A DNA stretch of 64,000 nucleotides from JANWKQ01 sp964624635 (GTDB lineage: Bacteria; Bacteroidota; Bacteroidia; CAIKAF01), in contig CAZUXM010000004.1 in assembly GCA_964624635.1 (NCBI GenBank), positions 1 through 64,000 of the forward strand, read 5' to 3'. Of the stretch, positions 17,380 to 25,823 are shown one piece after another. The notes under the pieces were generated by a model. The model worked only from the letters and a program-made list of their open reading frames with translations. It was not told the DNA's origin and searched no databases. The translations under genes and the position numbers were made by a program. Position 1 is the first letter of the stretch, and every line of letters begins with the position of its first letter.

Positions 17380-17878
17380 GTTTGAAATTGATACTGTTCC
17401 AACGTTTGATTCTCCTGCGTATATTTCCGGTTCAAATGCTTATTTGGGATATTCCAATACTGATGTTGATACCAGATACGATTTAACCAATGTAATATAC
17501 CAAAAAACATATTACTGGCGTGTTCGAGCCGTTACATCCGGTGCTTCATCTAGTTGGAGTAATACTTGGTCTTTTAAAGTACAAGATAATACCGGAATTA
17601 ATTTATCGCAAAAAGACAGAATAGGTCTTAAAATATACCCAAGTCCGATGCAAAAAGCAGGAAATATTGAAATGAATGTTTCTGAGCAAGATCGTTATTC
17701 AATAACCGTTTTTGATATTACCGGCAAAAAAGTGGATGTTATTTTAAATGATCGAATGTTAAATCCGGGAAAATATACACTCACGTATGAGAATAAAAAC
17801 TTAACCCCCGGAACTTATTTTATTAAGTTATTTAACTCTACAACAAATGTTTTAGAAAAATTTGTTGTAGTAGAATAA
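17327..17878 (+). CDS. 3' part of the M43 metalloprotease gene: FN3-like domain and T9SS type A sorting tail
   Basis: This frame continues the protease gene. The homologous reading resumes at about 17363 (DVDQYEFEIDTVPTF), so joining ...TIDWKAV to DVDQYEFEID restores a normal FN3-like domain. The ATG at 17327 is only the first start codon in this frame and is probably not used. The rest holds YYWRVRAVTSGASSSWSN and then the type A tail, with LKIYPSP, ISVFDITGKKV-like (here ITVFDITGKKVD) and PGTYFIKLFN, ending in KFVVVE. The tail directs export and surface attachment by the T9SS. As assembled the two pieces cannot make one protein without a -1/+2 shift. The dehydrogenase gene on the other strand begins its stop immediately after. 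Confidence 0.8.
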   Translation: METLLPLIGKPCDVDQYEFEIDTVPTFDSPAYISGSNAYLGYSNTDVDTRYDLTNVIYQKTYYWRVRAVTSGASSSWSNTWSFKVQDNTGINLSQKDRIGLKIYPSPMQKAGNIEMNVSEQDRYSITVFDITGKKVDVILNDRMLNPGKYTLTYENKNLTPGTYFIKLFNSTTNVLEKFVVVE

Positions 17879-19117
17879 TTACAGTAAGTTTTTTAAAGCA
17901 ATTTGATAAGCGCTATCCGTAATTTTTGTTTTGGATGGATTTATGGCATGCACTTTCTCTAAAAACTGAAGGATGGTTTTTGATGTGTCTTTAAAAATAG
18001 CTGCATCCGAAATTTCTACATTGTTTTCACTCATAAGATAAGCAAAAACTCTTGCCATACCGCAGTTTGCAGCAAAATCAGGAATAACACTTATTTTCTG
18101 ATCGGCGTATTGAGCAACAGGTCCATAAAATATTTCTTTATCTGCAAAAGGCACATTTGCTCCACAAGAAATAATTTGTAAACCATGTTGAATCATTTTT
18201 TCAAGATTTTCTGTAGTAACTAAGCGAGATGCGGCACAGGGAAGAAATATTTCCGCTCCTAAAGTCCATATTTTATGGTTGATTTCATCAAAAGGAATCA
18301 TTTTTTCGGAAACTAGTTCATTCCCCTTTTTTGAAATGAAAAGTTTTTCTATTTCGGCAAAGGAAAATCCTTCTTGATTTATGACTCCTCCCGTTCTATC
18401 AATAATACCGACAATTTTAGCGCCTTGTTTACTCAAATAATATGCGGCCGCAGAACCAACATTTCCCCATCCCTGAATAATAACTTTTTTGCCTGCAAGG
18501 TTATCATTTTTTAGATGTAAAAAATGCCCTACCGATTCCGCAACGCCATATCCGGTAATCATATCTGCCACTCTATATCTCATTTTAACATCGGGTGAAT
18601 ATTCGGTGTCTTCAATAATTTTAGATACCCCAAAACGCAATTGCCCAATTCGTTTTATTTTATCGCTCTCTTTTTTCCCAAAATGACCGTTTACAATTCC
18701 TTCTTGTGGGTGCCATAAACCATAATTTTCTGTAATTGGAATTACTTCATGAATTTCATCAATATTTAAGTCGCCCCCGGTTCCATAATATGTTTTTAAA
18801 ATGGGCATTAATGCCTTATACCAGCGGTCTAAAACCTCTCCTTTTCTTGGGTCAAAGGGATCAAAATTAATTCCTGATTTAGCTCCACCAATGGCAGGGC
18901 CTGATACGGCAAATTTCACTTCCATGGTTTTTGCTAAAGAAACAACCTCTAATTTATCTAACCCTTTTCTCATACGGGTACCACCGCCGGCGGCACCTCC
19001 GCGCAATGAGTTTATCACTAACCACCCTTCGGCTCCGGTAGCATTATCTTTCCATTCAAAAATAATTTCGCAGGGTTTTTCTTCAAATTTTTTTATTAGG
19101 GTTTGGGTACTTTCCAT
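17879..19117 (-). CDS. Glu/Leu/Phe/Val dehydrogenase family amino-acid dehydrogenase
   Basis: A 412-residue cytoplasmic oxidoreductase. The N-terminal substrate domain has RGGAAGGGTRMRKGLDKLEV and SGPAIGGAKSGINFDP with the catalytic lysine (Lys80) and a second binding lysine at Lys68. The Rossmann domain carries the glycine motif GWGNVGSAAAYYL (about residues 215-228). The family deaminates glutamate, leucine, valine or phenylalanine with NAD(P). The length and the first-domain wording fit the glutamate/leucine group, but specificity cannot be fixed here. It follows anmK by 12 bp on the same strand. Its stop abuts the stop of the protease gene with no space between. Confidence 0.9.
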   Translation of the reverse strand: MESTQTLIKKFEEKPCEIIFEWKDNATGAEGWLVINSLRGGAAGGGTRMRKGLDKLEVVSLAKTMEVKFAVSGPAIGGAKSGINFDPFDPRKGEVLDRWYKALMPILKTYYGTGGDLNIDEIHEVIPITENYGLWHPQEGIVNGHFGKKESDKIKRIGQLRFGVSKIIEDTEYSPDVKMRYRVADMITGYGVAESVGHFLHLKNDNLAGKKVIIQGWGNVGSAAAYYLSKQGAKIVGIIDRTGGVINQEGFSFAEIEKLFISKKGNELVSEKMIPFDEINHKIWTLGAEIFLPCAASRLVTTENLEKMIQHGLQIISCGANVPFADKEIFYGPVAQYADQKISVIPDFAANCGMARVFAYLMSENNVEISDAAIFKDTSKTILQFLEKVHAINPSKTKITDSAYQIALKNLL

Positions 19118-19129
19118 TTCAAAATAATA

Positions 19130-20191
19130 TTATGGTAAATAAATTGATCCGCTTATAGAGTCTTGATAAGCACCGGTTACAGAAGAAAGTGTGTTTGTTT
19201 TATTTTTAAATCTTAAAAAACCTAAAAAAGCAAAAATTAAGGCTTCTTTAAATTTAATAATCTGATCTTCCGGAAGAATAATGTCGGCGGTGGTTTCTTG
19301 TTTTAATTTTTCAATTAAATATTTATTATATGCTCCACCACCTGTAATAAAAAGGCTTTTTAATTCATATTGTTTCACAATTTGTTTAATTTGGCAAACA
19401 ACATGTTCTGTGAAAGTGCTTAATATATCCGGGATGGATTCAAGTTCATCTAAATGCACTAAAATGTTTTCTTCAACCCACTCTCGGCCCAAAGATTTGG
19501 GGTAATGTATTGAATAAAAAGATAAATTATTTAAATAATTTAAAGTGGGTTCATCAATCTTTCCGGCTTTGGCATTTTCACCATTTTTATCGTATTCCAA
19601 GCCTAATTTATTAGCATAAAAATTTAGAACAAAATTTACCGGACAAATATCAAAAGCAACTCTTTTTTGAGCCCTATCCTTAAAAGAAATATTGGCAAAT
19701 CCTCCCAAGTTAAGGCAGGCATCATATTCAGAAAACAAAAGAGCATCGCCAATAGGTACTAACGGAGCTCCTTGGCCGCCTTTGGCAATATCTAACGACC
19801 TAAAATCAGAAACGGTGGTTAGTCTTGATTTTGCTGCAATATAGGCTCCCTTGCCTATTTGATAGGTAAAGCCCAATTTAGGCTGATGAAATATAGTATG
19901 CCCATGCGAGGCAACCAAAGAAATTGTTTTTATATCAATATTGTTACGTTCGCAAAACTGACTGACCTGTGTTCCGATATAACTACCATATTCAGCGTCT
20001 AGCTGGGCTAATTCGTAGGCCGTTTCGCCATATATTTTTTCAATTCGGGTTTTCCAATAAGGTAAATATTCGATGACTTCTGTTTTTAAAAGTTTCCATT
20101 TTAAAGGATCTTCAGAAAATTCACACAAAGCTATATCTAACCCATCTAAAGAGGTGCCAGACATTACTCCAATTACTTTCCAGGTTTCCAA
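19130..20191 (-). CDS. anmK: Anhydro-N-acetylmuramic acid kinase
   Basis: A 353-residue enzyme of normal length. The N-terminal ATP-binding motif is GVMSGTSLDGLDIALCEF. Further family landmarks are SHGHTIFHQP, the catalytic-base region TVSDFRSLDIAKGGQGAPLV and the adenosine motif FITGGGAYNKYL. It phosphorylates and opens 1,6-anhydro-MurNAc released from the wall, giving MurNAc-6-phosphate for peptidoglycan recycling. It is the first gene of a two-gene unit with the amino-acid dehydrogenase. A promoter-like TATATTTG box on the minus strand lies at 20208-20215. Confidence 0.96.
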   Translation of the reverse strand: METWKVIGVMSGTSLDGLDIALCEFSEDPLKWKLLKTEVIEYLPYWKTRIEKIYGETAYELAQLDAEYGSYIGTQVSQFCERNNIDIKTISLVASHGHTIFHQPKLGFTYQIGKGAYIAAKSRLTTVSDFRSLDIAKGGQGAPLVPIGDALLFSEYDACLNLGGFANISFKDRAQKRVAFDICPVNFVLNFYANKLGLEYDKNGENAKAGKIDEPTLNYLNNLSFYSIHYPKSLGREWVEENILVHLDELESIPDILSTFTEHVVCQIKQIVKQYELKSLFITGGGAYNKYLIEKLKQETTADIILPEDQIIKFKEALIFAFLGFLRFKNKTNTLSSVTGAYQDSISGSIYLP

Positions 20192-20207
20192 TAGGCTTCG
20201 ATTTTTG

Positions 20208-20215
20208 CAAATATA
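20208..20215 (-). promoter_or_regulatory. Possible -7 box of anmK (TATATTTG on the minus strand)
   Basis: An exact TAnnTTTG match 17 nt before the anmK ATG. No convincing -33 TTG was found at the usual distance. Confidence 0.3.
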
Positions 20216-20320
20216 TCAAAGTTACTAAGGTTTTCGACCGTATATTTCGAAAAACTTTACTGTACGTTTTTAAAACTAAATGTAAGTGTCAATAAACTTT
20301 TATGTCTCGTTTCAATATAA

Positions 20321-20328
20321 TACATTTG
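20321..20328 (+). promoter_or_regulatory. Possible -7 box of the acyl-CoA dehydrogenase gene (TACATTTG)
   Basis: An exact TAnnTTTG match ending 16 nt before the ATG at 20345. The -33 position holds only a TTTT run at 20298-20301, so the match is partial. Confidence 0.35.
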
Positions 20329-20344
20329 CCAAAATATTTTTCTA

Positions 20345-21484
20345 ATGATATTTCAATTAACCGAAGAACAGCTAGCTGTTAGAGATGCTGCAAGGAATTT
20401 TGCTCAAACAGTTTTAAAACCTGGAGTAATAGAACGAGATGAAAAGCAACAATTTCCAACAGAGGAAATGAAGCAATTGGCGGAGTTAGGTTTTTTAGGC
20501 ATGATGGTTGATCCAAAATATGGTGGAAGTGGGATGGATGCTATTTCCTATGTATTGGCTATGGAAGAAATATCTAAGGTTGATGCTTCTACTTCGGTGG
20601 TTATGTCGGTAAATAATTCTTTAGTTTGCTGGGGGTTAGAAAAATTTGGAAATGAAGAACAAAAACAAAAATATTTAGTGCCTCTTGCAAAAGGAGAAAA
20701 AATTGGAGCATTTTGTTTGTCGGAGCCCGAAGCAGGTTCTGATGCGACTTCGCAAAGAACAACAGCTATTGATTGTGGAGATCATTATCTTTTAAATGGG
20801 ACTAAAAACTGGATTACGAATGGAAGCAGTGCTTCTGTTTATTTAGTAATGGCTCAAACCAATGTTCAGGCGGGTCACCATGGTATAAATTGCTTAATTG
20901 TTGAACGAGGAATGGATGGGTTTATTGTGGGAGCTAAAGAAAATAAAATGGGAATTCGTGCTTCGGATACCCATTCTTTACTTTTTCAGGATGTTAAAGT
21001 GCCTAAAGCGAATAGAATTGGAGAAGAAGGGTTTGGCTTTAAATTTGCTATGAAAACCTTAGAAGGCGGTAGAATAGGGATTGCCAGCCAGGCTTTAGGA
21101 ATAGCTTCCGGGGCATATGAATTGGCTTTGGCTTATTCTAAAGAGCGAAAAGCATTTAATAAATTGATTTCGCAACACCAAGCTATACAATTTAAATTAG
21201 CGGATATGGCTACCGAAATTGAAGCGGCTCGGTTGCTTTGTTTTAAAGCCGCATGGTTAAAAGATCAGGGACTTCCCATTGGAGATGCTTCGGCTAAAGC
21301 AAAATTGTTTGCATCAACGGCCGCAATGAGAATAACAACCGAAGCTGTACAGGTTCATGGTGGATATGGATATGTTAAAGAATATCATGTGGAAAGATTG
21401 ATGAGAGATGCAAAAATTACTCAAATTTATGAAGGTACTTCAGAGGTTCAGAAAATTGTTATTTCACGAGGAGTTTTGAAATAA
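20345..21484 (+). CDS. Acyl-CoA dehydrogenase (short/branched-chain type)
   Basis: A 379-residue FAD enzyme, the typical length for butyryl/short-chain acyl-CoA dehydrogenases. The FAD signature is CLSEPEAGSDATSQRT and TKNWITNGSSA. The C-terminal region reads VHGGYGYVKEYHVERLMRDA and IYEGTSEVQKIVISRG, where the Glu of YEGT is the usual catalytic base in this subgroup. It catalyses alpha-beta dehydrogenation of acyl-CoA in fatty-acid or branched-chain amino-acid breakdown and passes electrons to ETF. Chain-length specificity is not resolved. kup follows after 68 bp on the same strand. Confidence 0.94.
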   Translation: MIFQLTEEQLAVRDAARNFAQTVLKPGVIERDEKQQFPTEEMKQLAELGFLGMMVDPKYGGSGMDAISYVLAMEEISKVDASTSVVMSVNNSLVCWGLEKFGNEEQKQKYLVPLAKGEKIGAFCLSEPEAGSDATSQRTTAIDCGDHYLLNGTKNWITNGSSASVYLVMAQTNVQAGHHGINCLIVERGMDGFIVGAKENKMGIRASDTHSLLFQDVKVPKANRIGEEGFGFKFAMKTLEGGRIGIASQALGIASGAYELALAYSKERKAFNKLISQHQAIQFKLADMATEIEAARLLCFKAAWLKDQGLPIGDASAKAKLFASTAAMRITTEAVQVHGGYGYVKEYHVERLMRDAKITQIYEGTSEVQKIVISRGVLK

Positions 21485-21552
21485 ATAGCCTATTTTGTCT
21501 TTCGATATGAAACTTTTAACGCTTCATTTGTCATAATTTATAATTTAAAAAA

Positions 21553-23508
21553 ATGTCTTCAAAACATCATTTAGATAAACTCTCGTTAGCGGGAGTGTTA
21601 ATTACTCTGGGTATCGTTTTTGGAGATATAGGTACTTCTCCTCTTTATGTGATAAAAGCAATTGTAGGGACCGATGAAATCTCAAAAATTTTAATATACG
21701 GAGCCGTATCTTGCGTTTTTTGGACTTTAACCATTATTACAACTTTTAAATATGTTTATCATGCGATGAATGCTGATAACAAGGGTGAAGGAGGTATTTT
21801 TGCATTGTATGCCTTAATTCGGAAAAGTAAAGTGAAATGGGTAATTATTCCGGCTTTATTGGGTTGTGCCTCTTTAATTGCCGATGGATTTTTAACACCT
21901 TCTATTTCTATTTCTTCGGCGGTTGAAGGTTTGCAATTATTGTATCCGTCACTCGAAAGTGGAAATACCATTGTTGGAATTGTTATTGGTATATTAATTC
22001 TGCTTTTTACTTTCCAACAAGTTGGTACACAGGTAGTTGGAAAAACGTTTGCGCCTATTATGGTTGTTTGGTTTTCCATGTTAGCTATTTTAGGGGTAAA
22101 AGAAATAGCACAATTCCCTGAAATTTTTCATGCTTTAAATCCATATTATGCAATTTCATTATTGATTAAATATCCGGGGGGCTTTTGGCTACTTGGAGCG
22201 GTTTTTTTATGCAGTACAGGGGCTGAGGCTTTGTATTCAGACTTAGGTCATTGTGGCAAACAAAACATACGGGCAAGTTGGACCTTTGTTTTTATTTGTT
22301 TAATTATAAATTATATGGGGCAGGGCGCATACCTCTTACATAATTTTGAAGGCCAAGTTTTTCCTGCAAGCAGTTCCTTTTATGCGCTTATGCCAGGTTG
22401 GTTTTTGCCCTATGGCATTATGATTGCTACTTTATCTACCGTTATTGCCAGTCAGGCTTTAATTACCGGAACATTTACTTTGGTAAACGAAGCTATGAAA
22501 TTAAAATTATGGATTAATATGAAGGTGAATTACCCAACGCAAATGCGAGGACAAATTTACATACCGGGGATTAATTGGATGCTTTTAATTGGATGTATTA
22601 TGGTTGTTCTTATTTTTAAAAGATCAACCAATATGGAGGCGGCCTATGGAGTTGCTATTATAGTTAATATGTTGATGACAACCGCACTTCTATTATTTTA
22701 TAAAAAAATTAAAGGAGAAGCTATGTGGAAAATTGTTCTTTTGGGAATTGTGTTTTTATCTGTTGAATTAGCTTTTTTTGCTTCCAGTATGATGAAATTT
22801 ACCCATGGTGGATGGTTTAGTTTGTTGATTGCTGCTGTTATTTTCATCTTAGCTTATTCTTTTTTTCTGGCCAAACAAATCCGACAAAATCATACCGAAT
22901 TTGTACCATTGGAAGATTATGTAGATGTTTTGGAAGATCTTCAAAAAGATGAGAGCATTGCTAAAGAATCTACCAATTTGGTATACTTAACCATATCACC
23001 TAATAGAAAAAGAATTGATTCCAATATTATTTATTCTATTCTCCGAAAAAAACCAAAACGGGCTGATATTTATTGGTTTGTACATGTCGATATTTTGGAT
23101 GATCCATTTGCATCGAGGTATTCGGTAGATACGATTTCGCCCGGAAAAATATTTTTTGTTCGCTTGCAATTTGGATTTAAAATAGATCACAAGGTGAATT
23201 TAATGTTTTATAAGGTTGTGGAAGAAATGGTAGCCAGTGGAGAAGTAGATGAAATGAGCCATTATCCTTCTTTAAGAAAACATAACTTACCGGCTGATTT
23301 TAAATTTATTTTATTAAATTCTCGCATTTCGGTAGATAATGAAATTAGCCCCATTAATCAGTGGATTATTCGCGTATATCGAATTCTGAAAAAAATGAGT
23401 TTGCCCACCGAAAATGACTTTGGTCTTGAAATTTCAAACGTTGAGGTGGAAACCGTTCCCATTAATATTGGACCTCGAAAATTGATTAAATTAAAGCGAG
23501 AAGATTGA
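21553..23508 (+). CDS. kup: KUP/HAK/KT-family potassium transporter
   Basis: A 651-residue inner-membrane protein with about 12 hydrophobic segments in the first 440 residues and a hydrophilic C-terminal domain. The family signature VFGDIGTSPLYVIKAI stands in the first helix, and STGAEALYSDLGHCGKQNI (about residue 222) is also typical. It imports potassium, probably with protons. Its stop overlaps the ATG of the next gene by one base (TGATG), so the methyltransferase is translationally coupled. Functional linkage between the two is not obvious. Confidence 0.96.
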   Translation: MSSKHHLDKLSLAGVLITLGIVFGDIGTSPLYVIKAIVGTDEISKILIYGAVSCVFWTLTIITTFKYVYHAMNADNKGEGGIFALYALIRKSKVKWVIIPALLGCASLIADGFLTPSISISSAVEGLQLLYPSLESGNTIVGIVIGILILLFTFQQVGTQVVGKTFAPIMVVWFSMLAILGVKEIAQFPEIFHALNPYYAISLLIKYPGGFWLLGAVFLCSTGAEALYSDLGHCGKQNIRASWTFVFICLIINYMGQGAYLLHNFEGQVFPASSSFYALMPGWFLPYGIMIATLSTVIASQALITGTFTLVNEAMKLKLWINMKVNYPTQMRGQIYIPGINWMLLIGCIMVVLIFKRSTNMEAAYGVAIIVNMLMTTALLLFYKKIKGEAMWKIVLLGIVFLSVELAFFASSMMKFTHGGWFSLLIAAVIFILAYSFFLAKQIRQNHTEFVPLEDYVDVLEDLQKDESIAKESTNLVYLTISPNRKRIDSNIIYSILRKKPKRADIYWFVHVDILDDPFASRYSVDTISPGKIFFVRLQFGFKIDHKVNLMFYKVVEEMVASGEVDEMSHYPSLRKHNLPADFKFILLNSRISVDNEISPINQWIIRVYRILKKMSLPTENDFGLEISNVEVETVPINIGPRKLIKLKRED

Positions 23509-24689
23509 TGCCAAACGTCCATCCCATCATCATTTTATTAAAAGATAAAGAGCGATCGCTTCAGCGATTTCATCCATGGATTTTTTCAGGAGCTATTCAA
23601 AAATTACCACCCAATATTCAACCAGGAGATATCGTTGATGTGTATAGTTCTAAAAATACATGGTTAGCTACCGGGTTTTATGAAGGTGGTTCTATAGCTA
23701 TTAAAGTATTGAGTTTTGAAAACACGCCCATCGATCATCATTTTTGGAAATCAAAACTTTTAAAAGCCTTTGAATTAAGACAAAAATTGGGCTTAATTGA
23801 TGATTCAAAAACCAATACATATCGCTTGGTACATGGCGAAGGTGATTTTTTACCCGGATTAATTATTGATATTTATGGCCATGCAGCTGTTATACAAAGT
23901 CATTCAAACGGAGTAAGTAAAAGCATGCCTGAAATTGTTTCTGCTTTAAAAGATCTTTATCAATCGGCTTTAACGGTTATTTGCGAGAAGCAGACCTCAC
24001 ATAAACAAGAGGGAAGGGCTGGGTATCATTTTCATTTAGGAGATGCCACAGAGCCTGTTTGGGTGCGAGAAAACGATGTGGAGTTTGCCGTGGACTTAAA
24101 AGATGGCCAAAAAACAGGTTTTTTTATTGATCAACGCGAGAATCGCTTGTTATTGAATGATTTTGTAAAGAATAAAAGTGTTTTAAATACGTTCTGTTAT
24201 ACCGGTGGCTTTAGCTGTTATGCATTAAATGCAGGTGCAAAAAAAGTAACCTCAATCGATTCATCAGAACCGGCGTTGAAGATATTAGAAATGAATGTTT
24301 CTAAAACCCATAAAGAAAAAGACCACAGCACGTTAAAATTAGATGTGTTTGATTATTTTAAAACATCAGAAGAAAAATGGGATGTAGTTATTTTAGATCC
24401 TCCTGCTTTTGCAAAACATTTAAGTGCCCGGCATCAAGCCATCCAGGCCTATAAACGACTGAATTTGGCCGGAATAAAAAATTTAAATCCCGGCGGTATT
24501 TTGTTTACCTTCTCTTGCTCGCAAGTGGTTACACCCGATTTATTTGAAGGGGCTATTTCTGCAGCAGCCATAGAAAGTGGAAAAAGAATACGAATTTTAC
24601 ATCGTTTATTTCAGTCTTCGGATCATCCGTGGAACATTTATCATCCCGAAGGACTTTATTTAAAGGGTTTGGTTTTACATGTGGAATAG
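23508..24689 (+). CDS. Class I SAM-dependent rRNA methyltransferase, RlmI-like (PUA + methyltransferase)
   Basis: A 393-residue protein starting at the ATG at 23508; the TTG three bases earlier is less likely. An N-terminal PUA-like domain (residues about 3-75: RFHPWIFSGAIQKL) is followed by a linker domain and the Rossmann methyltransferase core. Motifs there are KTGFFIDQREN, VLNTFCYTGGFSCYALNAGA and the catalytic-loop LDPPAFAKH (about residue 297). The family methylates C5 of a cytosine in 23S rRNA. The exact target base here is inferred by family. The gene converges on lspA with a 6-bp gap. Confidence 0.9.
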   Translation: MPNVHPIIILLKDKERSLQRFHPWIFSGAIQKLPPNIQPGDIVDVYSSKNTWLATGFYEGGSIAIKVLSFENTPIDHHFWKSKLLKAFELRQKLGLIDDSKTNTYRLVHGEGDFLPGLIIDIYGHAAVIQSHSNGVSKSMPEIVSALKDLYQSALTVICEKQTSHKQEGRAGYHFHLGDATEPVWVRENDVEFAVDLKDGQKTGFFIDQRENRLLLNDFVKNKSVLNTFCYTGGFSCYALNAGAKKVTSIDSSEPALKILEMNVSKTHKEKDHSTLKLDVFDYFKTSEEKWDVVILDPPAFAKHLSARHQAIQAYKRLNLAGIKNLNPGGILFTFSCSQVVTPDLFEGAISAAAIESGKRIRILHRLFQSSDHPWNIYHPEGLYLKGLVLHVE

Positions 24690-24695
24690 AATAAT

Positions 24696-25316
24696 CTATT
24701 CTTCTGATTTTATTACTTCTTCTTCTTCTTTCGGCATCCATTTCTTTTGAAATAATAGAAATAGGGCAATACCGCAGCTTATAGAGGCATCGGCGACATT
24801 AAAAACGGGTCTGAAAAACAAAAAATGCTCACCACCCCAAAAAGGAAACCAACTGGGAAAATGGGTATCTATAACAGGAAAATAAAGCATATCTACTACA
24901 TGACCTTGTAAAAATCCAGCATATCCCGTGCCAAAAGGAACTTGTTGTGAAATTTGGAAAAGACTATCTGTAAAAATTAAACCGTAAACAGCGCTATCAA
25001 TCACGTTTCCAACAGCTCCTGCTAAAACTAGGGAACCCGAAATAATGATTCCTTTATGAACTCCTTGTTTTGAAAACTTATACAAATAAACAAAACCTAC
25101 AATAGAAAAAATAATTCGGAAAACACTTAAAAAATATTTTCCAATATTTCCTCCAAACTCAAAACCAAAGGCCATGCCCGGGTTTTCGGTAAAATGCAGG
25201 TAAAACCAATCAAAAATTTTGTAATCTTCGCCCAGTAAAAAATGTGTTTTAATCCAAATTTTTAAAAACTGGTCTAAGATTAAGACGGAAGATATGATAA
25301 TAAGGGATAAACGCAT
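24696..25316 (-). CDS. lspA: Lipoprotein signal peptidase (signal peptidase II)
   Basis: A 206-residue membrane aspartyl protease with four hydrophobic segments. Conserved family pieces are ENPGMAFGFEFG, AGAVGNVIDSAVYG with the first catalytic Asp, and PVFNVADASISCG with the second. The insert around the periplasmic loop makes it longer than the E. coli enzyme, as is usual in Bacteroidota. It removes signal peptides from lipidated prolipoproteins, of which several are encoded in this window. The C-terminus is a run of Glu (EEEEV). It is the last gene of the ileS-dksA-lspA run, separated from the dksA-like gene by a palindromic repeat. Confidence 0.95.
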   Translation of the reverse strand: MRLSLIIISSVLILDQFLKIWIKTHFLLGEDYKIFDWFYLHFTENPGMAFGFEFGGNIGKYFLSVFRIIFSIVGFVYLYKFSKQGVHKGIIISGSLVLAGAVGNVIDSAVYGLIFTDSLFQISQQVPFGTGYAGFLQGHVVDMLYFPVIDTHFPSWFPFWGGEHFLFFRPVFNVADASISCGIALFLLFQKKWMPKEEEEVIKSEE

Positions 25317-25319
25317 CAG

Positions 25320-25434
25320 AGTTTCGAGTTTAAGGTTTTGAGTTTAAGGTTGTTTTCAATCTATCGCTACTTATAAACCCTATATGCCGAGAGGCAAGGC
25401 ATAACTCACAACTTGAAACCCGAGACTCAAAACT
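25320..25434. repeat. Imperfect palindromic intergenic repeat with a 14-bp tandem
   Basis: The arms at 25320-25343 and 25411-25434 are inverted repeats matching at 18 of 24 positions. The left arm also holds the 12-mer GAGTTTAAGGTT twice, 14 bp apart (25326 and 25340). The centre has its own hairpin, TATGCC (25383-25388) with GGCATA (25398-25403). The element fills the whole gap between the dksA-like gene and lspA. It looks like a dispersed palindromic (REP or MITE-like) sequence rather than a terminator, since no T tract follows. Confidence 0.6.
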
Positions 25435-25438
25435 GTTT

Positions 25439-25819
25439 CTACTGGTTGTTTTTTGCTTCAATACTTAGGGTAGCATGCGGAACAACTCGTAATCTATCTT
25501 TCGAAATTAGCTTGTTAGTAACTCGACAAATTCCGTATGTTTTATTTTCAATTCTTATCAAAGCATCTTCCAAATGTTTGATGAATTTTTGTTGTCTGCT
25601 AGCTAATTGTGCAGTTTCTTCACGCGTTAATACATCGGTACCATCTTCTAATAATTTAAAAGTAGGAGAGGTGTCATTGGTGCCATGATCATCGCTATGA
25701 GAAATAGCTGCTTTTAAAAGCTCTAAATCTTTTTGAGCTTCATCTAATTTATGTAACAAGATTTGTTTAAACTCTTGAAGTTCTTCATCAGAGTACCTTG
25801 ATTTTTCTTTATCACTCAT
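25439..25819 (-). CDS. DksA/TraR-like small regulatory protein
   Basis: A 126-residue protein from the ATG at 25819, which lies 4 bp after the ileS stop; a longer frame to 25876 would overlap ileS and is rejected. The N-terminal part is a helical hairpin (ELQEFKQILLHKLDEAQKDL), and the C-terminal part is the zinc-finger-like segment YGICRVTNKLISKDRLRVVP. Only one Cys remains there, so zinc binding is doubtful; this reduced form is common in Bacteroidota. DksA-type proteins enter the RNA polymerase secondary channel and modulate transcription, often with ppGpp. The position between ileS and lspA is common in the phylum. Confidence 0.88.
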   Translation of the reverse strand: MSDKEKSRYSDEELQEFKQILLHKLDEAQKDLELLKAAISHSDDHGTNDTSPTFKLLEDGTDVLTREETAQLASRQQKFIKHLEDALIRIENKTYGICRVTNKLISKDRLRVVPHATLSIEAKNNQ

Positions 25820-25823
25820 AAAA

